From Granulicella pectinivorans (GTDB lineage: Bacteria; Acidobacteriota; Terriglobia; Terriglobales; Acidobacteriaceae), in contig NZ_FOZL01000001.1 in NCBI RefSeq assembly GCF_900114625.1, positions 1,550,001-1,614,000 of the forward strand: DNA of 64,000 nucleotides, read 5' to 3'. Both the position numbers and the translations under genes were made by a program. The notes beneath the pieces were generated by a model that saw only the letters and a program-made list of their open reading frames with translations, made no database searches and had not been told where the DNA came from. Every line of letters starts with the position of its first letter. Positions within the stretch are counted from its first letter, which is position 1. This document shows, one piece after another, positions 7,283 to 17,020 of the stretch.

Positions 7283-8725
7283 TCAGGCGTATCGAAACAG
7301 CGCCTTGAAGCCGTAGTCCATGTGCTGCTGGATGTGGCAGTGGAAGAGCGTGAGCCCTGGCTGGTCGGCGGTGAAGTCGACGGCGGCGCGTCCGTAGTAG
7401 GGGACCACGACGGTATCCTTCATGATCCCCGAGGTCTTCTTCCCGTTGATCTCCGTGAGCTCCAGCAGATGCCGGTGGAGATGCATGGGGTGCGCGTCGT
7501 CGGTGCGATTGCGAAAGACCAGCCGGTACCGCTTGCCCTGTTCGAGCACGAACTCCCGCTCGTGCGGATAGCTCTTTCCGTTGACCAGAAACGTATTGAA
7601 GGGGCTTGCCCCGCGCGGAAGCTTCTCGAAGATCATCTCGATGGTGTGGTCCGGCGTGCGTGGCGCCGCGTTGGAGCCAAACACGCTGTAGTCGAAGACG
7701 ATCGACGCAGGCTTCACCCAGAGGGGCTGCTTATGCTGCCCTGCATACTCGACGACGACGCCGAGTCCGGCGTTGCGAATCGCATCTTCGGGCGCACCCA
7801 TGATCCATACGCCGGGATGGTTCATCTCGACGACGGCGTCGATGCGCTCGCCCGCGCCGAGCAGAAGCGTCTCGACGAGCGCCGGATTCGGCACGGGGCT
7901 TCCGTCCATGGAGATCACCTTGAACTGATGGCCGGAGAGTGAGATTCGCCGGTTCTCGATCGCGGAGGCGTTCAGAAACCGCATCAGCACGCGCTGCCCC
8001 TGCTTCACGCGGATCGGTTCCCCGGCGCCGAGCGATTTGTCGTTGATCGAGAAGGTGACCGAGCTGACCTCAAGCCCGTTCGGATCGGTATTCATGACCT
8101 CGGGCTTCTCGGGCTGCGGATCGTTCTGGGCCATCTCGTCTTCGTCTTCCATGGAGGTGGTGTAGAACGGCTCCCAGTCTCGCAGGGCGAGGAAGAGCTC
8201 CTGGTCATACGCACCCGGGTCGCTCGCTCCATCGATCATCAAAAAGCCGAACTGCCCCGTGTACGCGCCTTTGTGCAGGTCGGAGTATGCCATGGCGTGC
8301 GAGTGATACCACCGCGAGCCAGCGGGCCTGGGCGTGAAGCTGTAGCGTCTGCGCCCCTGCGGCGGCACAAACGGCGTGCCCTCTTCCTCGACGCCATCGA
8401 CCTCCGGCGGAATTGCGAGACCATGCCAATGCACCAGCTCCGGGGTGTCGGTCTGGTTGATGACGTTGACGGTCACCGGCCTGCCTTCGCGCATCCGCAG
8501 CACCGGGCCGGGCGAGGTTCCGTTGTAGCCAATGGTGGAGAGCACGCGCTCCGGAGCCAGCTCGACGGTGACCGGCGCGATGGTGAGGGTGATGTCGGCG
8601 TTGCCCTGCGTGGATGCGTCTGGAGATGTGTGTGCGGCGGGAGGCATGGGCATCTGGCCGCGGAGCATCTTCGCGGTTGCAGCCAGCGCCATCGATCCCG
8701 TCCTGATGAAGTCGCGCCTCTGCAC
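7283..8725 (-). CDS. Tat-exported multicopper oxidase
   Basis: 480 residues starting at a GTG (8725) with AAGGAG five bases upstream; this start puts the twin-arginine signal RRDFIRTG at residues 3-10. Copper ligands are seen in HWHG (99-101), HSH (141-143), HPMHLHRH near 420-427, and HCHIQQHMDYG near the C terminus, where Cys is the type 1 ligand. This is a three-cupredoxin-domain oxidase acting in the periplasm, oxidising phenols or metal ions such as Cu(I) or Mn(II). A Met-rich region is only slight (GQMPMPP near 23-29), so a CueO-like role is not assured. Confidence 0.93.
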   Translation of the reverse strand: MQRRDFIRTGSMALAATAKMLRGQMPMPPAAHTSPDASTQGNADITLTIAPVTVELAPERVLSTIGYNGTSPGPVLRMREGRPVTVNVINQTDTPELVHWHGLAIPPEVDGVEEEGTPFVPPQGRRRYSFTPRPAGSRWYHSHAMAYSDLHKGAYTGQFGFLMIDGASDPGAYDQELFLALRDWEPFYTTSMEDEDEMAQNDPQPEKPEVMNTDPNGLEVSSVTFSINDKSLGAGEPIRVKQGQRVLMRFLNASAIENRRISLSGHQFKVISMDGSPVPNPALVETLLLGAGERIDAVVEMNHPGVWIMGAPEDAIRNAGLGVVVEYAGQHKQPLWVKPASIVFDYSVFGSNAAPRTPDHTIEMIFEKLPRGASPFNTFLVNGKSYPHEREFVLEQGKRYRLVFRNRTDDAHPMHLHRHLLELTEINGKKTSGIMKDTVVVPYYGRAAVDFTADQPGLTLFHCHIQQHMDYGFKALFRYA

Positions 8726-8861
8726 ATGGTCTCCTTGGCCGGCGGACGGCACCGTGCTTGCATGGGATCGTCTCACGCACGGCACTATGCGGACAAGCGC
8801 CGTTCCGGTGCGATCAAATCTTCTTCGGCCCGGTTTGCGACAAATATCCGTTCCGCTCGTC

Positions 8862-8867
8862 TATACG
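8862..8867 (+). promoter_or_regulatory. Possible -10 box upstream of the MoxR-type operon
   Basis: TATACG lies 69 bases before the DUF4159 start in the divergent interval 8726-8935. I see no convincing -35 box at 16-18 bases, so this is a weak call. Confidence 0.3.
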
Positions 8868-8935
8868 GTCACTGCACGGAACAGAAGAAGGGCGCGCACC
8901 ATCTGATATGCTCGCGCCATCGGGGGTTACGTCCC

Positions 8936-9742
8936 ATGAAGATCCTTCGGATTGCGTCGATTGGCATTCTGGGTGCGGCGGCGTGCTGCACGGGACTTTA
9001 CGCGTACCAGCGTGTTGCCAACTGGGGCTACCAGCCCGAACAGAGCACGGAGAAGGCGGAGTTTGCGTGGTCGCGCCTGAGCTACACCACCAACCTTGGC
9101 GGGGCCAGCAACTATGGGGGCTTCGGGGGGTATGGCCGGCACTTCCAGAGCTGGTCGCGCGACTATCCGAAGGCCGACCGGCAGGTTCTGATCGCGCTGA
9201 ATCGCCTGACCCGCGTGCAGGGGCGGCCCGTCGAGCAGGTGGTGAATCTCGACTCCGACGACATCTTCAATTATCCGTTCGTCTACGCGGTGCAGGTGCA
9301 GACGTGGTCGTTTACGGACGAACAGGCCAGGCGGCTGCGCGACTACCTGACCAAGGGCGGCTTCCTGATGGTCGACGACTTCCACGGCACCGCCGACTGG
9401 GAGAACTTCATGACCGGGATGCGCCAGGTCTTTCCGGACAGGCCGGTGGAAGACCTGACGGACAAGGACGAGATCTTCCATGTGCTGTATGACATGGACG
9501 ACCGGTTCCAGGTTCCGGGGGAGCAGTGGATTCGCACCCACCGCACGTATGAGAAGGACGGGTTCGTTCCCAAGTGGCGCGGGATTCGCGACGATCACGG
9601 ACGGATCGTCGTCGCGATCTGCCACAACATGCACCTGGGCGACGCGTGGGAGTGGGCGGACGATCCGGAGTACCCAGAGCAGTTCGCCTCCATGGCTTTC
9701 CGCGTCAGCCTCAACTACATCGTGTACGGTCTGACGCACTAA
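8936..9742 (+). CDS. DUF4159 family exported protein
   Basis: 268 residues from the ATG at 8936, where a short Lys-Arg start and hydrophobic segment (about 1-22) give a signal peptide or anchor. The rest matches DUF4159, recognisable by GGFLMVDDFHG and the following aromatic-rich stretch, a domain with a class-I-glutamine-amidotransferase-like fold but no known catalysis. It is the first gene of an eight-gene run; DUF4159 genes commonly travel with MoxR/DUF58/BatA genes. Gap to the next gene: 34 bases. Confidence 0.85.
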   Translation: MKILRIASIGILGAAACCTGLYAYQRVANWGYQPEQSTEKAEFAWSRLSYTTNLGGASNYGGFGGYGRHFQSWSRDYPKADRQVLIALNRLTRVQGRPVEQVVNLDSDDIFNYPFVYAVQVQTWSFTDEQARRLRDYLTKGGFLMVDDFHGTADWENFMTGMRQVFPDRPVEDLTDKDEIFHVLYDMDDRFQVPGEQWIRTHRTYEKDGFVPKWRGIRDDHGRIVVAICHNMHLGDAWEWADDPEYPEQFASMAFRVSLNYIVYGLTH

Positions 9743-9776
9743 AGCAGCTCCAGCGGGTAGAAGCGCAGGAAAATGC

Positions 9777-12038
9777 ATGTTTGAGTGGCTGTTCCAATAT
9801 CCGCTGCCGGTGTTCACCAAGGGAAAACTGGTGCTGCTTGGCGCGTGGCCGGTGTGGCTTCTGCTGTTGCTGATCGTTGCGGCGGCTGGCGGCCTGGGAT
9901 GGCTCATCCGGCGGCGTCTTCCCGGGGCGGACCCGAAGCTGCGCACCTGGCGCGCGGCGCTTGTGTGGGGCATGCAGGCGTCGCTGGTGGCGCTTGTGCT
10001 GTTGCTGCTGTGGCAGCCGGCGGTCACGGTTGCGGAGCTGAAGTCGCAGCAGAACATCATCGCGCTTGTCGTCGACGACTCGCGCTCCATGGCCATCCCC
10101 GACGTGAATGGCCAGACGCGCGCATCTGCGGCGATCAAGGCGCTGGACGGGGGCGTGCTGAGTGGTCTCCAGAAGCGCTTTCAGACACGGCTCTACCGGA
10201 TCGACGGCACGACCGGACGTGTTGTGAAGGCTGCGGATCTGCAGCCCACCGCCGCCGCCACGCACCTGAGCGATGGGCTCCGGCAGATCGTCGCGGAGAC
10301 CTCCGATCTGCCGGTTGGGGCGATCGTGCTGCTCAGCGATGGCGCGGAGAACAGCGGAGGCATCGATGCGGACACGTTGAGCGCGCTCCGCAACCGTCGT
10401 CTGCCGGTCCACACGGTCGGCTTCGGCCGCGAGGCTCCCGCGCACGACCTCGAGCTGGAGCAGGTCAGTGTTGGTTCGAAGGCTCTGGCGGATGCGAGGC
10501 TGAAGGCGGACGTCAGCTTCCGGCAGTACGGATACACGGGGCAGCACACGACGCTTGCCCTGCGCGACGGGGACAAGCTGCTGGCTTCGAAGGAGGTCAC
10601 GCTCGCTGCTGACGGCGTCGTCCAGACGGAGGTTCTCTTCTTCCATGCCGGACCGGCGGGCGTCAAACGCATCGCGGCGTCGCTCACGCCGCTGGCCGGC
10701 GAAGAGAGCACGGCGAACAACGCTACCAGCCGGCTCCTTACGGTCTCCGGCGACAAACGCCGCATCCTCTACGTCGAGGGCGAGCCGCGCTGGGAGTACA
10801 AGTTCCTGCGGCGCGCGGCGGAGGACGACCACGCCGTCCAGGTGGTCGCCATGCTCCGCACCACGGAGAACAAGATCTACCGCCAGGGCATCGCTGATCC
10901 GGCGGAGCTTGCCGACGGCTTTCCCTCGAAGGCGGAAGACCTCTTTGCGTACGACGGCATCGTCATCGGCTCCGTCGAGGCGGGCTACCTGACGCCCGCG
11001 CAGCAGGAGCTGCTGCGTGAGTTTGTCGATCAGCGCGGCGGTGGGGTGCTCTTCCTGGGGGGGCGTTTTGCACTCACCGATGGCGGCTGGAACGCGAGCA
11101 GCGTCTCCGACCTGCTGCCCACGTTTCTGCCTGCCGCGAAGGGGACCTTTCACCTCGATCCGGCGACCGCGCAGCTTACACCGCAGGGCGTCGAGAGCGC
11201 CGTCACCCGGCTGGTCGATGATCCCGCTGCGAACGCCGCGCGCTGGAAGAAGCTTCCTTACCTGATGAACTATCAGGATCCTGGAACGCCCAAGCCGGGG
11301 GCCACCGTGCTGGCCCAAAGCATCACCCCGCGCGGCACGCTGCCCCTGCTCGTCACCCAGAATTACGGGCATGGCCGCACCGCGATTCTGGCCACCTCCG
11401 GCACCTGGCGCTGGCAGATGTCTGGAGCCGTGGGTGACCCGAGCCACGATCTTTTCTGGCAGCAGCTCCTGCGCTGGACCGCCGGAGACTCCGCGGGGCC
11501 GGTCTCGGCTGCTGCCGGGAACGACCGTCTCAACGACGAGGGGCATGCGACTCTGACGGCGACCGTCCGCGACAAGCAGTTCAACCCTGCCCCGGACGCC
11601 CACGTCACCGCACACGTCAACGGTCCGGAGAACGAAACCTCCCTGATCGATCTTGCCCCCGTCCCGGCCCAGTCCGGCGTTTTTACCGCCGACTGGACCG
11701 CCGATAAGCCCGGCATCTATGGGATTGAGGTCACGGCCTCGCGCGGCAAGGAGGAGCTGGGCCGCGACCTCCTGACGCTGGAGCGCACCGACGGCGTCGC
11801 CGAAGACTTTCATACCAGTCAGAACCGCGACCTGCTCGACAAGCTCTCCGCGCAGACCGGCGGCCGCGCCTGGAAGCTGGAAGAGCTCGCCCGGCTCCCG
11901 CAGGAGATCTCCTACTCCGAGGCCGGGATCTCCGTGCGCGATACGAAGGAACTCTGGAATATGCCGATCATCTTCTTCCTGTTGCTTGGTCTTGCATCCG
12001 GCGAGTGGTGGCTGCGCAGAAAGTGGGGGATCGTATGA
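9777..12038 (+). CDS. Membrane protein with VWA and GATase-like domains
   Basis: 753 residues. Two N-terminal membrane helices (about 18-45 and 63-81) precede a von Willebrand factor A domain with the metal-site motif DDSRS (Asp100, Ser102, Ser104). A glutamine-amidotransferase-like domain follows (about 320-560; includes YVEGEPRWEYKFLRRA and GGGVLFLGGRF), then an Ig-like stretch, and a last helix near 725-745. The large middle part probably faces the periplasm. Such proteins accompany MoxR ATPases and may act as metal-dependent adhesion partners. Its stop codon overlaps the next start (ATGA). Confidence 0.85.
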   Translation: MFEWLFQYPLPVFTKGKLVLLGAWPVWLLLLLIVAAAGGLGWLIRRRLPGADPKLRTWRAALVWGMQASLVALVLLLLWQPAVTVAELKSQQNIIALVVDDSRSMAIPDVNGQTRASAAIKALDGGVLSGLQKRFQTRLYRIDGTTGRVVKAADLQPTAAATHLSDGLRQIVAETSDLPVGAIVLLSDGAENSGGIDADTLSALRNRRLPVHTVGFGREAPAHDLELEQVSVGSKALADARLKADVSFRQYGYTGQHTTLALRDGDKLLASKEVTLAADGVVQTEVLFFHAGPAGVKRIAASLTPLAGEESTANNATSRLLTVSGDKRRILYVEGEPRWEYKFLRRAAEDDHAVQVVAMLRTTENKIYRQGIADPAELADGFPSKAEDLFAYDGIVIGSVEAGYLTPAQQELLREFVDQRGGGVLFLGGRFALTDGGWNASSVSDLLPTFLPAAKGTFHLDPATAQLTPQGVESAVTRLVDDPAANAARWKKLPYLMNYQDPGTPKPGATVLAQSITPRGTLPLLVTQNYGHGRTAILATSGTWRWQMSGAVGDPSHDLFWQQLLRWTAGDSAGPVSAAAGNDRLNDEGHATLTATVRDKQFNPAPDAHVTAHVNGPENETSLIDLAPVPAQSGVFTADWTADKPGIYGIEVTASRGKEELGRDLLTLERTDGVAEDFHTSQNRDLLDKLSAQTGGRAWKLEELARLPQEISYSEAGISVRDTKELWNMPIIFFLLLGLASGEWWLRRKWGIV

Positions 12039-12955
12039 AGCTTGCCCTGGCGCTTTTGCTGCTTGCCATCCCTGCACACGCCGCGACGTACTATGTCACC
12101 GTCGCCGGCCTTGGCGGGGAACCGGACTATGAGCAGCGCTTCAAGGCCATCGCCAACGACCTCGATCAGTCGTTCCAGTCCTCGCCCAGCAACCACGTCT
12201 CCACCTTCACCGGCCCGCAGGCGACGAAGGCAAGACTGACCGAAGCCCTGACGCAGATTGCCCATGAGGCAAAGCCCGAGGACGAGCTTGTCCTCACGCT
12301 CATCGGCCACGGCACCTTCGATGGGGTCGCGTACAAGTTCAACCTTCCCGGGCCGGACATCAGCGCGGCTGAACTCGCCGAACTCCTCAACCGCATCCCT
12401 ACGCGCCGCCAACTGGTTGTCGATACCACCAGCGCCAGCGGGGGCGCGCTCTCGACGCTTCAGCGCGCGAATCGTGGCGTCATTACCGCCACCAAGTCCG
12501 GCACGGAGAAGAACGCCACCGTCTTCGCGCGTTACTGGGCCGAGGCCCTTCAGGACCCGACCACCGACACGGACAAGAGCCAGTCCATCTCCGCCATGGA
12601 GGCGCTCCAGTACGCCGAACGCAAGACCGCCGCGTTCTATGAATCGCAGAAGCGTCTTGCCACCGAGCACGCCGTGTTCGAGGATACGGGTCGTGGCGAA
12701 GGAGTGCGGATCGGCACCCAGCAGGGGCGTCAGGGAGCATTGCTGAGCAGCTTCACCGTCCTTCGGATCGGCACGGCGCAGGCCGCGATGAACGACCCGG
12801 CCAAGCGCGATCTGCTCGCGAAGAAGGAGCAGTTGGAGCAACAGATCGACGCACTGAAGTACCAAAAGGCGGCGATGGATCCAGCCGATTACAAGAAGCA
12901 GCTCACCGACGCCCTGCTTGCGTTGGCAGCCGTGCAGGAGGCGCTGGAACAGTGA
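12035..12955 (+). CDS. Secreted caspase/C13-like protein lacking the catalytic Cys
   Basis: 306 residues from the ATG at 12035, which overlaps the preceding stop and starts a clear signal peptide (1-16, AHA cut). The core resembles the caspase/legumain (C13) fold: LTLIGHG with His92 at the catalytic His position, then a hydrophobic strand ending in VVDTTSASGG (128-137), where active relatives have Asp-x-Cys. No Cys is present in the whole protein. The C-terminal third (about 255-306) is helical, probably coiled coil. It is likely a pseudopeptidase or a binding protein. The fold assignment is by motif only. Confidence 0.65.
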   Translation: MKLALALLLLAIPAHAATYYVTVAGLGGEPDYEQRFKAIANDLDQSFQSSPSNHVSTFTGPQATKARLTEALTQIAHEAKPEDELVLTLIGHGTFDGVAYKFNLPGPDISAAELAELLNRIPTRRQLVVDTTSASGGALSTLQRANRGVITATKSGTEKNATVFARYWAEALQDPTTDTDKSQSISAMEALQYAERKTAAFYESQKRLATEHAVFEDTGRGEGVRIGTQQGRQGALLSSFTVLRIGTAQAAMNDPAKRDLLAKKEQLEQQIDALKYQKAAMDPADYKKQLTDALLALAAVQEALEQ

Positions 12956-15111
12956 GCTTCGTCCTCCATCTCGCCTTGCTCCTGCTCGCCGCACCGGCGC
13001 CCGAGCACTGCCGGGACCTGAAGAAGCATGGACAAGATGCCGAAGCCACCCGCTGCTTCCAGTCGCTGACGAGCGCCTCCGATCCGGCGATTCGCGCCGA
13101 AGGCTTCTGGGGTCTGCGGGAGTGGGAACAGGCGAACGAGTCCTTCCGCCAGGCGCTCGCCGAGCAGCCGGGCAATGCGAACATCCGCGTCCGCTGGGGC
13201 CTTCTGCTACACGAGCGATTCAATAACAAGGATGCCGACGACCTCTTCCACGAAGCGCTCAAGCTGGACCCGAACAACGGGCGGGCCTACCTTGGGATGG
13301 CCATCGTCTCCGCCGACGGCTTCGACTCGAAGGCCGAAGAGTACTCCGCGAAGGCGCTTGCCCTCGACCCCAAACTGGCTGAAGCGCATGAGCTTCGCGC
13401 CAATCTGCTGCTCGCCAACGCCAAGCCGCAGGAGGCGCTCGAAGAGGCGGATAAAGCGCTTGCGATTGCGAGTGATTCTCTCGAGGCGTTGGCGGTTCAC
13501 GCAGCCGCCGACATCCTCGCGGATCGCGATCCGTCGGTATGGTTCGCCAGGATCAAGGCCGTCGATCCACACGACGGCGAGTCCTATGCGCTGGTGGGCT
13601 ATCACCTGGTCTTGAATCGCCGCTACAACGAGGGCGTCGCGTATTACCGCAAAGCGGTCGCCGCCGACCCCGATCTCTGGGCCGCGCAATCGCAGTTAGG
13701 CATCAACCTGATGCGGCTTGGGCAGCAGGACGAACCTCTCAAGCTGCTTGCGTCCAGCTACGAGCACGGCCAGCGCGACGCTGCGACGGTCAACAGTCTG
13801 CGCCTGCTCGACAGCTACAAGAACTTCGTCACCCTTCAGGACGCGACCACCATCCTGCGCCTGAGCAAGAATGAGGTTGCGCTGCTCCAGCCTTACTTCC
13901 AGCCTGAGCTCCACAAGGCCATCGACACGTACCAGCGCAAGTATCAGCTCACGCTGCCCGCGCCGGTGCAGCTTGAGGTCTACCCGGACCACGAAGACTT
14001 TGCGGTGCGCACGATGGGCATGCCCGGGCTGGGCGCGCTGGGCGTCACCTTCGGCGAGGTCGTCGCCATGGATTCGCCCTCGGGACGCAAGCCCGGCGAC
14101 TTCAACTGGGGCGCCACGATGTGGCACGAGTTGAGCCACGTCTTCATCCTGCAGGCGACGAATCACCGTGTGTCTCGCTGGTTTACCGAGGGCCTTGCCG
14201 TGCATGAAGAGGGCCAGGCTCACGCGGAGTGGAGCAACCGGCTTACCCCCGATGTCCTCGTCGCCATCCGCGATAGAAAGCTACTTCCCGTGTCACAGAT
14301 GGATCAGGGCTTCCTTTTCCCGGAGTATCCGTCGCAGGTGATCGTCTCCTACTTCCAGGGCGGGTCGATCTGCGACTATATCGCGCAACGCTGGGGCGAA
14401 GGCAAGTTGCTCGACATGGTCCACTCCTTCGCTGCTTTGAAGCCCACGCCGCAGGTTATCGAAGAGGAGCTGAAGCTTACTCCGGCGGAGTTCGACAAGG
14501 CCTACATGCAGTGGCTCGACAAGCAGGTCGGCGACCGCGCGAAGAACTTCGACACATGGCGCAAGGGCCTGAAGGCGCTGGCAGCGGTGAAGGACGACGA
14601 CATCACGCTGGAGACCGCTCCCAACGTCATCGCCATGTATCCCGAGTATGTGGGCGACGCCAACGCCTACGAGATGCTGGCCGCCGCGCAGCTCGCCCGC
14701 AACAACAAACCCGCAGCCATCAAGACGCTGGCAGCCTATGCGACGATGGGCGGCGAAAGTCCTGAGGCTCTCGCGAGGCTGGCCGCGTTGGAAGAAGAGC
14801 AGGGCGACAAAGCCGCCGCCGCCCGCACGCTGGAAAGTATCAACTACATCTACCCCGAAGACGAGTCGCTGCACCGTCATCTCGGCGAGCTTGATTTAGC
14901 TCTCGCCCACAACGAGGACGCCGTCCGCGAGTTCGCCGCTGTCGTGGCCCTCAAGCCACTCGATCAGGCGACGGCCCACTACGAATTGGCCGAGGCCTAC
15001 CTGGCTGCAGGCAACAAAGACAAGGCGGAAGAGAGCGTACTCGCCGCACTCGAAGCTGCACCGGGCTTCCGCCCCGCACAGAAATTATTCGTTCAGCTCA
15101 AGCAGAAGTGA
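12952..15111 (+). CDS. Secreted TPR protein with gluzincin metallopeptidase domain
   Basis: 719 residues from a GTG that overlaps the previous stop (GTGA). A signal peptide (about 1-16) is followed by TPR-type helical repeats (about 35-300). A peptidase-MA-like domain contains HELSH (His392, Glu393, His396) and the third ligand Glu413 in WFTEGLA. More TPR repeats follow (about 560-719). All zinc ligands and the catalytic Glu are intact, so it is probably an active periplasmic peptidase. Substrate unknown. In this operon the neighbouring caspase-like protein and VWA proteins are candidate partners. Confidence 0.85.
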   Translation: MSFVLHLALLLLAAPAPEHCRDLKKHGQDAEATRCFQSLTSASDPAIRAEGFWGLREWEQANESFRQALAEQPGNANIRVRWGLLLHERFNNKDADDLFHEALKLDPNNGRAYLGMAIVSADGFDSKAEEYSAKALALDPKLAEAHELRANLLLANAKPQEALEEADKALAIASDSLEALAVHAAADILADRDPSVWFARIKAVDPHDGESYALVGYHLVLNRRYNEGVAYYRKAVAADPDLWAAQSQLGINLMRLGQQDEPLKLLASSYEHGQRDAATVNSLRLLDSYKNFVTLQDATTILRLSKNEVALLQPYFQPELHKAIDTYQRKYQLTLPAPVQLEVYPDHEDFAVRTMGMPGLGALGVTFGEVVAMDSPSGRKPGDFNWGATMWHELSHVFILQATNHRVSRWFTEGLAVHEEGQAHAEWSNRLTPDVLVAIRDRKLLPVSQMDQGFLFPEYPSQVIVSYFQGGSICDYIAQRWGEGKLLDMVHSFAALKPTPQVIEEELKLTPAEFDKAYMQWLDKQVGDRAKNFDTWRKGLKALAAVKDDDITLETAPNVIAMYPEYVGDANAYEMLAAAQLARNNKPAAIKTLAAYATMGGESPEALARLAALEEEQGDKAAAARTLESINYIYPEDESLHRHLGELDLALAHNEDAVREFAAVVALKPLDQATAHYELAEAYLAAGNKDKAEESVLAALEAAPGFRPAQKLFVQLKQK

Positions 15112-15119
15112 GGACCCTC

Positions 15120-16132
<1,013 letters not shown>

Positions 16133-16133
<1 letters not shown>

Positions 16134-17020
16134 TGCAGCGCTTCCTCGACCCAGCCGTGCTCGCCCGCATCAACGGGCTCGACCTCATCGCGAAGACGGT
16201 CGTCGACGGCTTCGTGGCGGGTCTGCACCGCTCACCGGACTTCGGCTTCTCGCAGGAGTTCGCGGAGTATCGCCCCTACACCCCCGGTGACGATCTCCGC
16301 CACGTCGACTGGAACCTCTACGCCCGCACCGACCGCACCTATTTGAAGCGGTATCGCGGTGAGACGAATTCGCAGCTCACCGTCCTTCTCGATGCGTCGA
16401 ACTCCATGCAGTTCGCCTCGCACGCCGTCTCGAAGATGGACTATGCGCGCTATGTGGCCGCGTCGCTCTTCTATCTTGCGATCCATAACCAGCGCGACCC
16501 CGCCGGACTCATCGTCTTCGACGACGAGGTGCGCAACTCCATCCGGCCAAGCACGCGGACGGGCCAACTGCCGCGGCTGCTGGCCGGGCTTGAGGCCGCC
16601 GAGCCCCATGCGCGCACCGACTTCGCCAAGCCGCTGCAGCATCTGCAGGAGATGCTGCGCCGCCGCGGTGTCGTCATCGTGATCTCCGACTTCTACGAAG
16701 AGCCCGAGACGGTCATCAGGACCATCGAGCCGCTGCGCTTTCACGGGAGCGAGGTCGTGCTCTTCCACCTTCTCGACCCCGGCGAGATCAAGCCCAGGCT
16801 CAACGGCCCCTCCATCCTCGTCGACCTCGAGACCGACCAGCGGATGGAGGTGATCCCCGAGTACATCAAGGGCGAGTACCGCCGCCGCCTGGACGCGCAT
16901 CTGGAGCAGATGCAGCAGAAGGCGCGTGCCGCGGGCCTTGGCTATCATCTCCTTGTCACGGACCGGCCGCTCGACCAAGCGCTCAGCGAGTACCTGCACC
17001 TGCGTCCGGGAGGCAACTAG
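16133..17020 (+). CDS. DUF58 protein with VWA fold
   Basis: 295 residues, no signal peptide, probably cytoplasmic or membrane-associated. It has the DUF58 signature FAEYRPYTPGDDLRHVDW (43-60) and a metal-site motif DASNS (Asp87, Ser89, Ser91). DUF58 proteins are the usual direct partners of MoxR ATPases. The next gene starts immediately after its stop codon. Confidence 0.93.

Noticed and set aside
9711..12077. A 788-codon open frame antisense to the VWA/GATase-like gene
   Set aside because: No recognisable domain; the plus-strand gene has membrane helices, a VWA motif and operon overlaps.
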